From positions 1,860,001 through 1,924,000 of the forward strand of contig JARKIF010000001.1 of assembly GCA_029378245.1 (NCBI GenBank): a stretch of DNA of 64,000 bases. Direction: 5' to 3'. The translations under genes were made by a program, and so were the position numbers. A model generated the notes under the pieces. The model did no database searches. It saw nothing but the letters and a program-made list of their open reading frames with translations, and was not told where the DNA came from. The DNA comes from Roridomyces roridus (Eukaryota > Basidiomycota > Agaricomycetes > Agaricales > Mycenaceae). Shown piece by piece: positions 21,738 through 32,700 of the stretch (positions are counted from its first letter, which is position 1; each line of letters starts with the position of its first letter).

Positions 21738-23378
21738 TCATAAGGTTTCCGCGCCATCAGCAGACAAACGTTCTCTTGCCTGAGCAATGAGATCTGGCTC
21801 TATTTCAGGCAGAACCTCTGGCTCTTCTCCCCGCCACGTAACGACCTCCCATCTTGTTGGTGCATCTGCGATGCACAGGCATATATCTTCTGGTAGATGC
21901 CCGCCGTATTCCAAGTTAAAGTGGTCGCGGACCTGGCTTTCCTCTGACGCAGGTTAGTAATGGCAGCAGCGAACGAGAAAAGACGGACCCTCGGTCATGG
22001 CTGCGAGTTGGGACATCATGCCTCGGACGATGTTCTCCGCTGCTTCGCGGTACTGTCGTCGACGTGCCATTTCAAGCATCAGTTTGTTGAATGCCGTTCG
22101 GTATGATACGTAACGATCGTGTAGATGCTCTACGGTGAGGAGAAGCTGCTGAAGACCGGCTAGTTGTTCTTCGCAGCTGATCTGCAGAAAATTAGTACGG
22201 TCGGTGAAGCTGTGAATGGAGGTTACCTCGACGGCGTCTTGTGTTTGGAGCATCTCGGTCATGATTTCACCCAGCTCATCTAAATCGTCCAAGATTGTGT
22301 GTAGATGCGCGAGACTCCTCTTGGCGCCCTCTTGAGAGTTCATGAGCAATTCACTGGGGTAATTTCAGCTGAGAAAATAAGTAGTTCAAGCGACTCACTA
22401 GTTCCCTGTAATTGAAGCAAGACAATCTTCTAGCTCGTTCATGATCGCCGGCAACTCGTTCGTGTCCCTGTTCATGGCTTGGAGATCCTCAGTCACTGAA
22501 AGCTTCGCCGGCTTCGCTCTCGTGCAGCGCCCCGGCCATTTGCTCGTAGTGCGCCGCGAGGCTCTCTAGATGACGGGCCATGACGGTTACCGTTTCGTCC
22601 TGCTTGGCGAGCAGCGGATCCATGGCTTCGAGTGAGGGGATGTCGGGGAGCGACTCGCGAATGCCGTTGCTGGCATTGTTCAGTGTTTCCGGGTAGTCGG
22701 CAGGTCTTGCTCAGTATGTCATCGAGAGTTGCGCGCTCGCTCTCCATCTTCTCCAAGACATCCTCGATGCCCTGGTCGTCTACGAAATCGCGTGTAGTTT
22801 TCCAAGCCTGACGTCCTGGACGCGTCTTTTCCTTGCGGACGGTAGACGATAGACTACGAGGCGGCGACGGTGGGACTTCGTCCTCGTCGGAATGCTGGCT
22901 TCCAAAGAGAGATGACGCGGCGGAATGCTCGTGAAAGTCTGGTGGAACTAGTTGGGATCCCAGAGACTCCAATACAAGTTCCAGGGCGTCCGTGTGCTTC
23001 GTCCTGACAGCATCCCATTCCTAGGAAGGATGAGCTCGAGTTTGGGTAGCAGAAATGGTGTTACACGCCTGAACCTGCTTGTTCAAACGGGCACGTTTCT
23101 CTTCGATGCTCTTTGCGATGCTCGTGGCCAACTAGCACCCAGTCAGATGGCGCCACCTTTGCGACGACGCCACTCACCCTAAGCTGCTCTAGAACTCCAT
23201 CTGTTATCCACCTCACTTTCGCGTCGAGAGCGAGTACATCAACAACCGATTGAGCTGACGCGTTGGACAGGTCGTTGGCGCGAGAACACAGTTGCTCTCC
23301 TGATTCCAGTGCGGTTTTCGAGTGCAAAACCAGAGAAAGCAGTTCGGGGTGGTGGTCGACATTTGGAGGAGAGGCCAT
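21738..23378 (-). CDS. ATG17: Autophagy scaffold Atg17, with two apparent frameshifts
   Basis: Atg17 is the coiled-coil scaffold of the Atg1 kinase complex that organises the pre-autophagosomal structure. Start ATG 23376-23378 (MASPPNVDHHPELLSLVLHS). The N-terminus GEQLCSRANDLSNASAQSVV and DVLALDAKVRWITDGVLEQL fits basidiomycete Atg17, as do LGSQLVPPDFHE, KTTRDFVDDQGIEDVLEKME and the helical C-terminal half (EEQLAGLQQLLLTVEHLHDRY). The end, EIEPDLIAQARERLSADG, stops at 21738-21740. Two shifts: near 22700, after DDILSKT, where DYPETLNNASNGIRESLPDI resumes in another frame, and near 22497, before VTEDLQAMNRDTNELPAIMN. No good intron explains either. Several short introns occur, and the 5' end shares a promoter with the thiolase gene. 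Confidence 0.82.
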
Positions 23379-23495
23379 TTCGTCACTCGGCCGCCGATGG
23401 ACCCGGTCTACTGGAACCCGGATACCGAATCGCGGAAGCATACAAAAAGGCGGGGTTGATCGGGGTCCATTTAGCACAACTCTCTCTCAGTCTCA
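23379..23495. promoter_or_regulatory. Bidirectional promoter, ATG17 / SCPx-type thiolase
   Basis: 117 bp separate divergent start codons of an autophagy gene and a peroxisomal thiolase gene. No named element was recognised. Confidence 0.5.
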
Positions 23496-25222
23496 ATGGC
23501 CAAGGGACGCAGAACTTTCATTGTCGGCGCTGGATGCACGGCTTTCATCAAGCCTCGAGGTCAACGTACAACGGAAGACATGGGGCTTGAAGTGAGTTGG
23601 CCCAGGCCGTTCCTTAGACCCTGCTAACATGACACTAGGCCGCCACCAAAGCCCTTCTCGACGCTGGAATCACGTACGACTTGGTCGAGATCGCGTCTGT
23701 CGGTGCGACTTTCAGTCTTCGGCTTGTCCTTGTTCTGAACACTGCGCCAGGGTATTGCTACGGGGACAGTACTTGCGGGCAGCGTGCGCTCTATAGCCTG
23801 GGTCTGACGCACATCCCGATTACCAACGTTAACAACAACTGCTCCACTGGTTCTACTGCTCTTTTCCAAGCCAATAACGCCGTCAAGTATGGTCAAGCTG
23901 AATGTGGGTATCTTCGTGGTCGGTGGGCACGCTGTGAACTCTGAATCTAGGTGCTCTGGCTCTTGGGTTCGAGAAGATGAAGCCCGGCAGTCTTGGCACC
24001 AACTTCCCAGACCGCATCCCCCCGACTTTCTTGTTGAACCAACGTACGCAAGAGATTGAGCGGGCGGGTCTCGGAGACAACCACGGACCCGGCGCGCCCA
24101 GGTTGTTTGGTAACGGCGCTCAGGAATACTTCCAAAAATACGGCGGCAATATCGAACATCTGGCTCAAATTGGTGCGGTCTTCCGAGTTGTCCTCTATTC
24201 CGGCTAATTGGCTGGTAGCTTCCAAGAATCACAAGCACTCGGTCAAGAATCCCTACTCGCAGTTCCGTGATGGCTGGAGTGTCGAGCAGGTTCTCAAGGC
24301 GCCCAAGATCACCAACGAACTCACAAAATTCATGTGCAGTCCTACCTCGGTTCGTGGCGGCCGGTTGGGCCCTACTGTCAGCTGAATACCATTCTCAGGA
24401 CGGAGCGGCATGCTGTATCGTTGCCTCGGAGGACTTTGTACACGCCCATGGTCTCGAGAACCAGGCCATCGAGATCGTCGCACAGGCAATGGCCACCGAC
24501 GGCCCCGAGGCATTTGAAAGCAACAGCGCCATGGAGGTCGTCGGGTATAACATGACTAAGGTTGCCGCCGATCAGGTGTTCAAGGCCGCCGGCTTCGCCG
24601 AGGGTCAGGGTCGGGACCAAGTCGGTGTCGTCGAGCTTCATGATTGCTTTGCTGCCAATGAGCTCATCATGTACCCTGCATTGGGTCTATGCGCCGAGGA
24701 TCAGGCCGTTGAGCTTGTCAAGAGGGGTGACAACACGTATGGCGGCAAATACGTTGTGAACCCCAGCGGTGGACTCGAGGCCAAGGGCCACCCCTTGGGT
24801 GCCACGGGTCTCGGTATGCACTTCTACATTGCTATGCAGCTGAGAGAGTGTACGTCCGTGCTCGTGATTTTCTTGTGTTGTCTTCTCACCTGATTTTTTT
24901 TGGCAGGGGCCGGACCAATGCAGGCCCCCGGATTGTTCGACACTGCTGACCCCCGTGGTAAATATGGTCTTGTCCACAACGTCGGTCTTGGAGGTGCCGT
25001 TGTCGTCTCGTTGCTCCGCCGCCCAGAGTTCTTCAAGGCTGGTGGAAAAGACGGCCGCTCGAGGTAATTTCGATATACACTATTCTCTCGATTTCCATCT
25101 AATCTTTGTGCAGATTGGGATACAACCACGCCCATGAATGCCGACCAGTTACGATGGAGGACGTCAACAAGGCCAAGTCAAAGGCCAGCTCGCCTTTCCT
25201 TCTACAACATGCCAAGCTCTAA
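23496..25222 (+). CDS. SCPx-type thiolase (sterol carrier protein family), peroxisomal
   Basis: Thiolase of the SCP-x/nonspecific lipid-transfer class, which cleaves 3-ketoacyl-CoA, typically of branched chains, in peroxisomes. Start ATG 23496 ([20 protein letters not shown]). The catalytic cysteine lies in [15 protein letters not shown], the second active-site His in [14 protein letters not shown], and the [14 protein letters not shown] motif carries the conserved GHP. The [14 protein letters not shown] and GNGAQEYF blocks are typical of the SCPx group. The SCP2 lipid-binding domain is missing: the protein ends shortly after [19 protein letters not shown] with a C-terminal AKL, a strong PTS1 signal. 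At least six introns of about 50 nt, all with GT-AG ends. It probably works with the acyl-CoA dehydrogenase fusion upstream, a link based on pathway only. Confidence 0.88.
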
Positions 25223-25613
25223 GCTTGTGCTGGATCTATGTATTTGTACATTAGTTTGTAACGCTCTGATACCTGTTTGATTTCCGCTTGAGATGTGCGT
25301 GTTTGTATCGGCTTCCTCCTCTTTATCACCAACGACATGAACTGGAACTACCTTCAAGCCCAGCCTCAACAGAAATCTTGACAGTGCGGGCTGTCCCTGG
25401 CCTTCCCGTCGAAACAATACCCTTGTCCGCCGACAGAGGCGGTCTATAAGTCACTCGCGAGGACAAGCCATCATGCCGGAACTAGGTCTCTGGGCACTAA
25501 CTTGGCTCCCTTCGGCCTGGATTCACCGTAGAGACCTTTCAACATCCCTGCTCTACCCCAAGTCTTTCGGCCTTGATATACCGTTGCTCTAATTTTGAGA
25601 ATGTCTTGAACAG
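25223..25613. other. Intergenic region
   Basis: About 390 bp between the thiolase stop and the TATA-like box of cerato-platanin copy 2. No gene recognised. It should contain the upstream control region of copy 2. Confidence 0.45.
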
Positions 25614-25623
25614 TTTAAAAGGC
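25614..25623 (+). promoter_or_regulatory. TATA-like element TTTAAAAGGC, cerato-platanin copy 2
   Basis: Begins 51 bases before the start codon; the identical decamer precedes copy 3. Confidence 0.5.
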
Positions 25624-25664
25624 GGCTTGACTGTCTTCAATTCCAACAACCCACAAGAATCAAG

Positions 25665-26202
25665 ATGAAGTTCTCCTCTGTGTTCATCCTCGCTGCTCTC
25701 GGACCTCTCTTCGCTCTCGCGGATACGGTGTCGTACGACAATACATACGACGACGCATCCAATTCGCTCAACATCGTCGCGTGCTCAAACGGCAACCACG
25801 GACTCGAGGTTTTTGGCTTCACCACCTTCGGGTCGCTCCCCGACTTCCCCTACATCGGTGGAGTCGGTGCTATTGAAGGCTGGTCAGACGCTGCTTATAA
25901 CAATATACACTTATTCTTCGTTAGGCTTCAATAGCGCCAATTGTGGCACGTGCTGGCAGTTGACTTACACCAACCCGAAGGGTGTTAGCAAGAGCATCAA
26001 CGTGCTCGGGGTGATTGCGCTCCTTTTCAGAATTTTTTTTAGGCATCTGAAGGTATCATAGATCGATCACGCCGCTCCTGGCACTTTCAACATTGCTCAA
26101 GAGGCCATGGATGTCCTCACCGGTGGACAAGCTGTGCAGCTTGGCCGGGTCACTGTTAAATCCAAGCAGGTGGCTGCGTCGGTCTGCGGCCTCAACGTCT
26201 GA
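25665..26202 (+). CDS. Cerato-platanin family secreted protein, copy 2
   Basis: Secreted family member with signal peptide [20 protein letters not shown] and mature motifs [55 protein letters not shown] and [10 protein letters not shown], with four cysteines for two disulfides. About 138 residues, the usual length. Two introns: 25879-25924, which starts with GC rather than GT, and one before the [12 protein letters not shown] exon. It lacks two introns present in copy 1. The GC-AG intron sits at the same codon as the GC-AG intron of copy 1, which supports its reality. Probable cell-wall or extracellular protein; in plant-associated fungi this family acts as an elicitor. Confidence 0.9.
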
Positions 26203-26720
26203 AGGGTTTGAATAACTAGCTAGTGTTTTGGGATGGACAATGGTTTTATGCTTCTTGAAATTGTGCTTTCTGAAAAAATATGATTCATGAGAAAAGAGGC
26301 TGTCCGTGTACGATCGGAGCTACCAAATGGTCGGTGATCTGCGCAGCCAGCAACCATCGGCCAGGTTGAATCCGTTTTCGTAAAGGATTTCCTAATCAAG
26401 GTACTGGATGAGTAGCTTTGCGCATGTTTGCTCCGACACTCATCTCTCCTTGCCGCCAACACTCCGGGGCTCATGGGCCAAGAAGGAAGCACGGAATTTA
26501 ATGCCCGCGCTCTAGCTCTTCTCATCGATCTCCGCTGTCCCAGCCCGGGCAGTTGAAACGCCTCCTCGGGATTCGGGACTCGGAACGACATCGCCTTTGG
26601 CACTGGAACTTGGCTGGAACGGCATACTCAATGCATTTCTTGCTCCACAGCGGGCAGGGTCACCGCGCGCAAGAATCTCTTCGGTGTCGTCTCTCGGGCA
26701 AAGGAAGCCGCTACCCTGGG
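26203..26720. other. Intergenic region
   Basis: About 520 bp between tandem cerato-platanin genes. No gene was recognised. The last 60 bases resemble the corresponding region of copy 2 around the TATA-like box. Confidence 0.45.
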
Positions 26721-26730
26721 TTTAAAAGGC
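26721..26730 (+). promoter_or_regulatory. TATA-like element TTTAAAAGGC, cerato-platanin copy 3
   Basis: Begins 47 bases before the start codon, identical to the decamer upstream of copy 2. Confidence 0.5.
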
Positions 26731-26767
26731 AGCCTCTTGAACGCCTCAACATATCCAACAAACCAAG

Positions 26768-27306
26768 ATGAAGTTCACCTCTTCTTTCTTCCTCCTCGCT
26801 GCTCTCGGACCTCTTTTTGCGCTGGCTGATACCGTGGCGTATGATCAGACTTACGACGACGCATCCAATTCGCTCAACATCGTCGCGTGTTCTGATGGTG
26901 ATCAAGGGATGGAAGTTTTTGGCTTCAGCACCTTCGGGTCACTGCCAAAATTCCCCCTCATTGGCGCGGTCGGAGCTATCGAAGGATACAACTCGGCGAG
27001 CTGCGGAACGTGCTGGCAGCTCACTTACACCAACTCAAAGGGAGTGAGCAAGAGCATCAACGTGCTCGGGGTAAGATTCATCCTCCGCTGGCTTCCATGG
27101 TACTGAATATGCATTCTAGATCGATCACGCCGCTCCTGGCACTTTCAACATCGCCCTCGAAGCCATGAACACCCTCACTGGCAATCAAGTAAAATTTTTC
27201 AATCCTTTATCTTGCAAATTTTCATTCTTGTCAGGCCGTGCAACTCGGTCGGGTCAATGTCGTATCCAAGCAGGTCGCTGCCTCGGTCTGCGGACTCAAC
27301 ATCTAA
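26768..27306 (+). CDS. Cerato-platanin family secreted protein, copy 3
   Basis: Signal peptide [20 protein letters not shown], then [74 protein letters not shown] and [10 protein letters not shown]. Two introns, 27071-27119 and 27189-27234, both GT-AG. The GC-AG intron of copies 1 and 2 is absent here: the codons for EGYNSASCGTCW are contiguous. Copies 2 and 3 are 565 bp apart on the same strand with similar promoters and about 80 percent similar products by eye, so they look like a tandem duplication. Function as for the family; whether it is expressed or secreted was not tested. Confidence 0.9.
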
Positions 27307-27411
27307 ACGGACTACTACTTACACGGACATTATTTCATTGTACTTTGCTGCAATACATGGGATTCTATACGAGAGACTGGCCGGCGACTCCAGAAAGAAA
27401 ATATCCGACAG

Positions 27412-28333
27412 TCAAGCCGCAACCATCGCTTGCAGAAGACATTCGGGGGTCGGCTTTTCGGCTACTGCGTGTACCTCCATGTCCAACTTTTCTTTTAGAA
27501 AAGCGGCGGTGGTAGGCCCGATGGATGCTATTCGGACAATGGGAGAGGAAAGATCGAAATGCCGCCGGAGGTGAGGGAGGACGAATTCTGCTGCCGAAGG
27601 TGCAAAGAATACGATCCAGGCCGAGTTGAATTCTGCGCCGACGAGTTATAGGCAGGTGTTGCAACTGTAAGAGACATAGAGTTACCTCGATGTGACTCCA
27701 AGGCCAGTTTCAGATCCTCAGCAAAGGTTGAAGACCCTTGTGTCCGGTAAACTTGCAGTGGGTTAAGTCCAACGTTCCCACCGCGTAGAATCTCGGGCAG
27801 GGTTTCACGGTTCTTGTCCCCCGTTAGGTACAGGAACGGGAGCACCGGAGGAGACGAGCCCAGATCGCTGAGAATGAATTTCGCCAGTTGTTCACTGGTT
27901 CCGGAGGACTCTCCTCTTATGTCGACCGGAGAGAACGGGGAGTGCGGGTGGGCAGAGCCTATCGCTCGGAGGAGGGACACAGTGGTTTTTCCAACCACGT
28001 AGAACGGGGTAGTGGACCAGCTGGAGTCTAGGGAAGTGAGAGCCTTCGTTCCGGGGAGGAGCAGATATGGAGACCTATATCTCGCAGTTGATCATTCTCC
28101 AAGACGTCGACTGTGTTTCTCCACGCTTCGCAGGCGCGGCCGCTGGTAATTATGACCGCCGCGTAGTGTTTCTGAGGACCCCGGCGCATGATGCGGGAAA
28201 GTTGTCCGAGATTCGTGAAAGCCGTTTCGAGGACGGGAACTGAGAACGGATTATACCCAGCGGCAGTGAGGATGGAATGGTAGGGGTCAGAGTCTTGTGA
28301 GGGTGCACGAAGGAGGAGCACATTCGACGACAT
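27412..28333 (-). CDS. HEM4: Uroporphyrinogen-III synthase
   Basis: Cytosolic haem-pathway enzyme that cyclises hydroxymethylbilane to uroporphyrinogen III. Start ATG 28331-28333 (MSSNVLLLRAPSQDSDPYHS), three exons. Visible family features: AGYNPFSVPVLET, AVIITSGRACEAW (the I-x-T-S motif), STTPFYVVGKTTVSLLRAIG, LPFLYLTGDKNRETLPEIL, and the final AWIVFFAPSAAEFVLPHL with SIGPTTAAFL. Sequence similarity in this family is low, but the two-lobe order of these motifs is diagnostic. Introns of 46 and 53 nt have GT-AG ends. About 274 residues. The start codon is 52 bp from that of the divergent mitochondrial citrate carrier gene. Confidence 0.85.
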
Positions 28334-28385
28334 CGAAGTGAAAGTGAAAGAACGGATCACAGCCATCACTTGGCCTTGACCTCTC
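28334..28385. promoter_or_regulatory. Ultra-short bidirectional promoter, HEM4 / CTP1
   Basis: Only 52 bp separate the two divergent start codons (28333 and 28386). The start codon of the carrier is inferred from a 38-nt first exon, MAPFAKEKPIHSM, so the gap depends on that model. No TATA box is visible; transcription may begin inside the opposite gene. Confidence 0.55.
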
Positions 28386-29652
28386 ATGGCTCCGTTCGCC
28401 AAGGAAAAGCCGATACACTCCATGTAAAGGCGACCTTTGGTTCTGCGTAGCAAATGTTGATTCTTTATACCCAGGATCGCAGGAACGACCGCTGGGGCCG
28501 TTGAAGCGTGCGTGTCATTGAGCTCAAATCGCGTCTTCCGCTCAGTGTTTGTAGGACGGCAGGTTCTTGACATACCCCACAGAGTTCGTGAAGACCAGGT
28601 CGCAGTTTGGTGGCAAGAAAGAAGGCCCGATAACCATTATCCGCGAGACTCTCAAGACTAAAGGCGTCGCGGGGCTTTACTCGGGATGCTCTGCTCTCGT
28701 CGTCGGCAATGCTGCGAAAGCCGGAGTCCGTTTCGTGTCTTATGACCACTTCAAAAGCCTTTTGGCTGACGCGGAGGTTGGTGTGCTCACTCTAAAACTC
28801 ACAGCGTTCATGTCTTTGTAAAGGGTAAAGTCAGCGCGCCTCGCAGTCTCCTCGGTGCGCTCCTCTCAAAAGGTCCAAGACGCGAGTTCATCTCTTTGCA
28901 GCTGGACTGGGTGCTGGTATGATGGAGGCTATATTCGCGGTTACACCTTCGGAGACAATCAAGTGAGAATTACCTCGATCGCCGACCCGTCTCTAATTTC
29001 CTCAGAACGAAGCTTATTGACGACGCGAAACGCCCGAATCCTCAGTACCGCGGCCTTGTTCATGGAACGGTCAGCATCGTCCGGCAAGAGGGTATCATGG
29101 GAATTTACCGTGGTTTATTCCCAGTGGTAAGATATATCTTCTGTTGTACTCTCAACTTGCTCATCCCGTACAGATGATGCGTCAAGGCGCCAACTCGGCT
29201 ATAAGATTCACGAGTTATTCAACCCTGAAGCAAATGGTTCTTGGTCAAGCAAGACCCGGCCAGACGCTGCCAAGCACCATCACCTTTGGCATTGGAGCCA
29301 TTGCAGGCCTCGTTACCGTCTACACTACCATGCCGCTCGAGTACTTGAATTTCCTTTCTCTCCAACAACTGTGCTGATTGTACCCTCCCAGTGTCATCAA
29401 GACTCGGATGCAAAGCCTTGAAGCGAGGGCGCAATACCGAAATTCTTTCCACTGCGCCTACCGGATTTTTACAGAGGAAGGCATCTTCCGATTCTGGACG
29501 GGTACTACACCTAGACTGACGCGCCTGGTGGTGAGTGCCATTGTCTCAATTTCGTCCAGCGCTCTAATCCCAAGCAGTTGAGTGGGGGAATCACCTTCAC
29601 GATATACGAAAACATCATCCAGCTCATCAGGACCAAAGATTCTGATAAATGA
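28386..29652 (+). CDS. CTP1: Mitochondrial citrate/tricarboxylate carrier
   Basis: Inner-membrane carrier exchanging matrix citrate for malate, feeding cytosolic acetyl-CoA. It has the three-fold mitochondrial carrier repeat: IAGTTAGAVEA-FLTYPTEFVKTR (P-x-[DE]-x-x-[KR]), LAGLGAGMMEAIFAVTPSETIKTK, and ITFGIGAIAGLVTVYTTMPLDVIKTR, each followed by a G-x-x-G-like segment (GVAGLYSG, GIMGIYRG, GIFRFWTG). The second signature, PSETIKTK, is typical of citrate carriers. Eight or so short exons; first exon 28386 to about 28423, and one intron splits the PLD of the third signature. The stop TGA at 29650-29652 is 55 bp from the stop of the convergent Ca2+-ATPase gene. About 290 residues, the usual length. 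Confidence 0.88.
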
Positions 29653-29707
29653 AGAATGTGCCGTATGTACAGTGAATGCTATTGCTATGATTAAAATGAA
29701 ACTAAGT

Positions 29708-32700
29708 CTATGGCTGTTGTCCTTGCTGCCTCCCTCCAAAACGCTCGTACAATGGGTCTTTAGGGTCCGTTCCCGGGTGGATTTGACCCTTGCCCTCCCA
29801 GAGGGCAGCAGATGATCGTGAAGGGTCTGAATTCGTAGGGTCTGAGAGGGAACCTGGGTTAGCGAGGGAGGGGGGTTGAGTCCAAGCGTGGCTGGCAGCA
29901 ATCGTGCCCATCATCAGCGTCGGTGCCATCGCCAGCAGAGAACTGGAAAGCGAGCGGTCAGCCACGGCGACAGAGCAGGGAATATAAGATGATGCTTACA
30001 CTGGTCTCTCCTGGCTAGGCCGAGCTGTCCGGCTCTTGACGACAAAGGAAGAAGAACGCACACGCCCGCCTCTGACATTGGCAAAGGTGCCCAGATTATC
30101 GCGAACACGGGTAATTGCTTGCCATCCAACATTGTCTGGGTTGGGAGCAGTCGTTGGAAGAACATCGGGGCGTCCGAGAAGGCCAAATCGCGTAAACAAC
30201 TTCTCGAATGGCTCGCTGGGCAGCAACCTGACGAGGACACCGAGGGGGATAGACACAACACCCAATGCGAGAGAAATGCCCCACTCGCGACCGCCGATCC
30301 TGGTCACCTCGAATGCAGAACTTCCGACGAACACGATCAAAATCTGTACACCAATTTCTGTGTACTGCCCGTTAGTGGTTTGCACAGAAAATATAAACGA
30401 GACACAAACCGATGAGGGTAATGATAATGAAATACCAGTTCCGGGTGATTCCTTCAAAGATGTTGAGTTTGCGATCGAGGCGTCTGCAATTGATCGAGTT
30501 GAAGATTTGTGCAAAAACAAAGGCATTGAAGACCAGCGTCTGAACGGTGAGATCGTTCTTGTTCACGTTAGCATTGGGCGCGTTGTTGTCCAAGCCCAAG
30601 ATCTGGTGTCCGAGGAAGTGGAAGATGAGGGTGACGACAGTCTGGTACATCGACTGGAACAGGATCTGCTTGTACATCTCCACGTTGAAAAGCGGAGCCG
30701 TTTTCCTGTCGGGTTTCCGGTCCAACAATGATTCCGAAGCAGGGTCCGTGGCGAGGGCCAAAGCCGCAAAGGTGTCCATGATGATGTTAATCCACAACAG
30801 CTGCACCGCGGACAGCACCGACGACTCCTGGGCGGAGGCAACAGCGGAGACGAACGTGATTATGACAGCGGTGATGTTGGTCGAAATCTGGAACTGCAAG
30901 AATTTGCGGACAGCGTCGTTGACACACCGTCCCCACATGATGGCCTTGACGATCGAAGCGAAGTTGTCGTCCATGAGAATAATGTCCGAGGCCTCTTTAG
31001 CGACTTCCGTGCCCGCGATACCCATCGAAAACCCGACGTTGGCTGTCTTGAGGGCCGGTCCGTCGTTCGTGCCATCACCAGTCACTCCCACGATCTCACC
31101 CAGTTGTTTCAAGGTTTCCACGAGGATTCGCTTGTCTTCGGGGGAAGAACGGGCAAGCACTTGCAGACGAGGTACAATCTCTATCTTTTCCGCCGGGCTC
31201 AAGTCACGGAAAACAGGTCCCTCCATGATCACACCGCCAGGGGAGAAGATTCCGCATTGGGTAGCGATAGACCGGGCAGTCAAGACGTTGTCGCCCGTGC
31301 ACATCTTCACTGCTACTCCGGCCATTTGACATTTTTTGACGGCATCGGAAACACCAGGACGGAGAGGATCCTCGATACCGACAATACCGATTAGGGTCAA
31401 ATCGTGGGAAAGATCGTCATACGCAACCTAAGATGAGCGTCTTCTCAGTACTGTACTCAGTCGGCGCCAATCATGAGACTTACCTCATTCTGCTCATCGT
31501 GCGAAACTCCTCTCGGGGGCCACGATTCAAAGTCCCTGTAGCACAACGCGATGGTGCGCAGCATTTGGTTCGCATAAAAGATGGTGGTGCGGGTGATGTT
31601 GTCCCTGGCTAGCTCGTCGAGCTCCGCTGTCTCAATGACCTCGGACGGACTTTGAATCTGCGAGACGTCGCGGTGGACGACGACGTGCGAAACACATTTC
31701 TTGCTAAGTATTTCGCTGGCGCCCTTGAGATAAAGACGGAACTGCCCATTGCTCTTCTTCACAACGACACCCATCGCCTTGCGGTCGCTGGAAAAGGGAA
31801 TCATCTGGATGACCGTCGCATCATCGCGAGTGGTTCTAAAGTCGGGCCATTGGAGCTCCTGCGCAAACTGGAGCAATGCGGTCTCGGTCTTGCTACCAAT
31901 AAAGACCAGCTCGCCCGTCTCGGGATTGGTATCCTGGAAAGCCGTCGAGTTGATCGCGATGGCTTCGTTGAAGAGTTTCCGAAGCTGAGAAGTGAGGGCC
32001 GTGTTGAGCTGCGACTGGTCGAGGGAAAAGTCCTCCGGGTGCTTCCGACTCTCGTTGGCGTTGGTACGCTGCGAATTGTCTTCGAGGCGGCGGACGAATT
32101 TGGCATGCAGTCCAACAGACCCAGCGACCACGGTCATGGCATTCTGGGTGAGGGTACCAGTCTTGTCTGTGCATATGACCGACGCATTCGCCATGGTCTC
32201 GCAAGAGCCCAAGATACGGACCAACAGCTTTTCGGCCGTCATCCGCTTGGTGGCGAATGCCAGGGCGAGTGTTACAGCGAGCGGGAGACCTGTTCGGACA
32301 ATTGTGAGTACTTTTAAAGACTTGGTAAGACATGAACCCACCTTCAGGCACAGCGACGACGACGAGGGTGACCGAAATAATGAGAATATTGACGAAAGCA
32401 ATACCCTTCTGGCTGGCAGTTCGCTGCGGCTCGCCAGTACCGAGTTGAACGAAGAATCGAATGAGTAGGGCCGTGAAAAGTATAAGGCCAGCCGCGCTGC
32501 CGAGCTTGGCAATCAATTCCGCTAGAGCGTTCAATTTGAGTTGAAGTGGTGTATTATCCGCATCTCCGCGGAGGGCTGCACAAAATATTTGGTCAGAACG
32601 AAACTGAGAAACGAAGACTGGAACGTACCCATCATAATTCTTCCATTAAAACTTTTGGTACCCACGGCAACGACAACGTATTTGCCGACGCCCTCTAATA

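Noticed and set aside
30036..31394. Several plus-strand open frames of 90-260 codons
   Set aside because: Mirror images of the Ca2+-ATPase coding strand.
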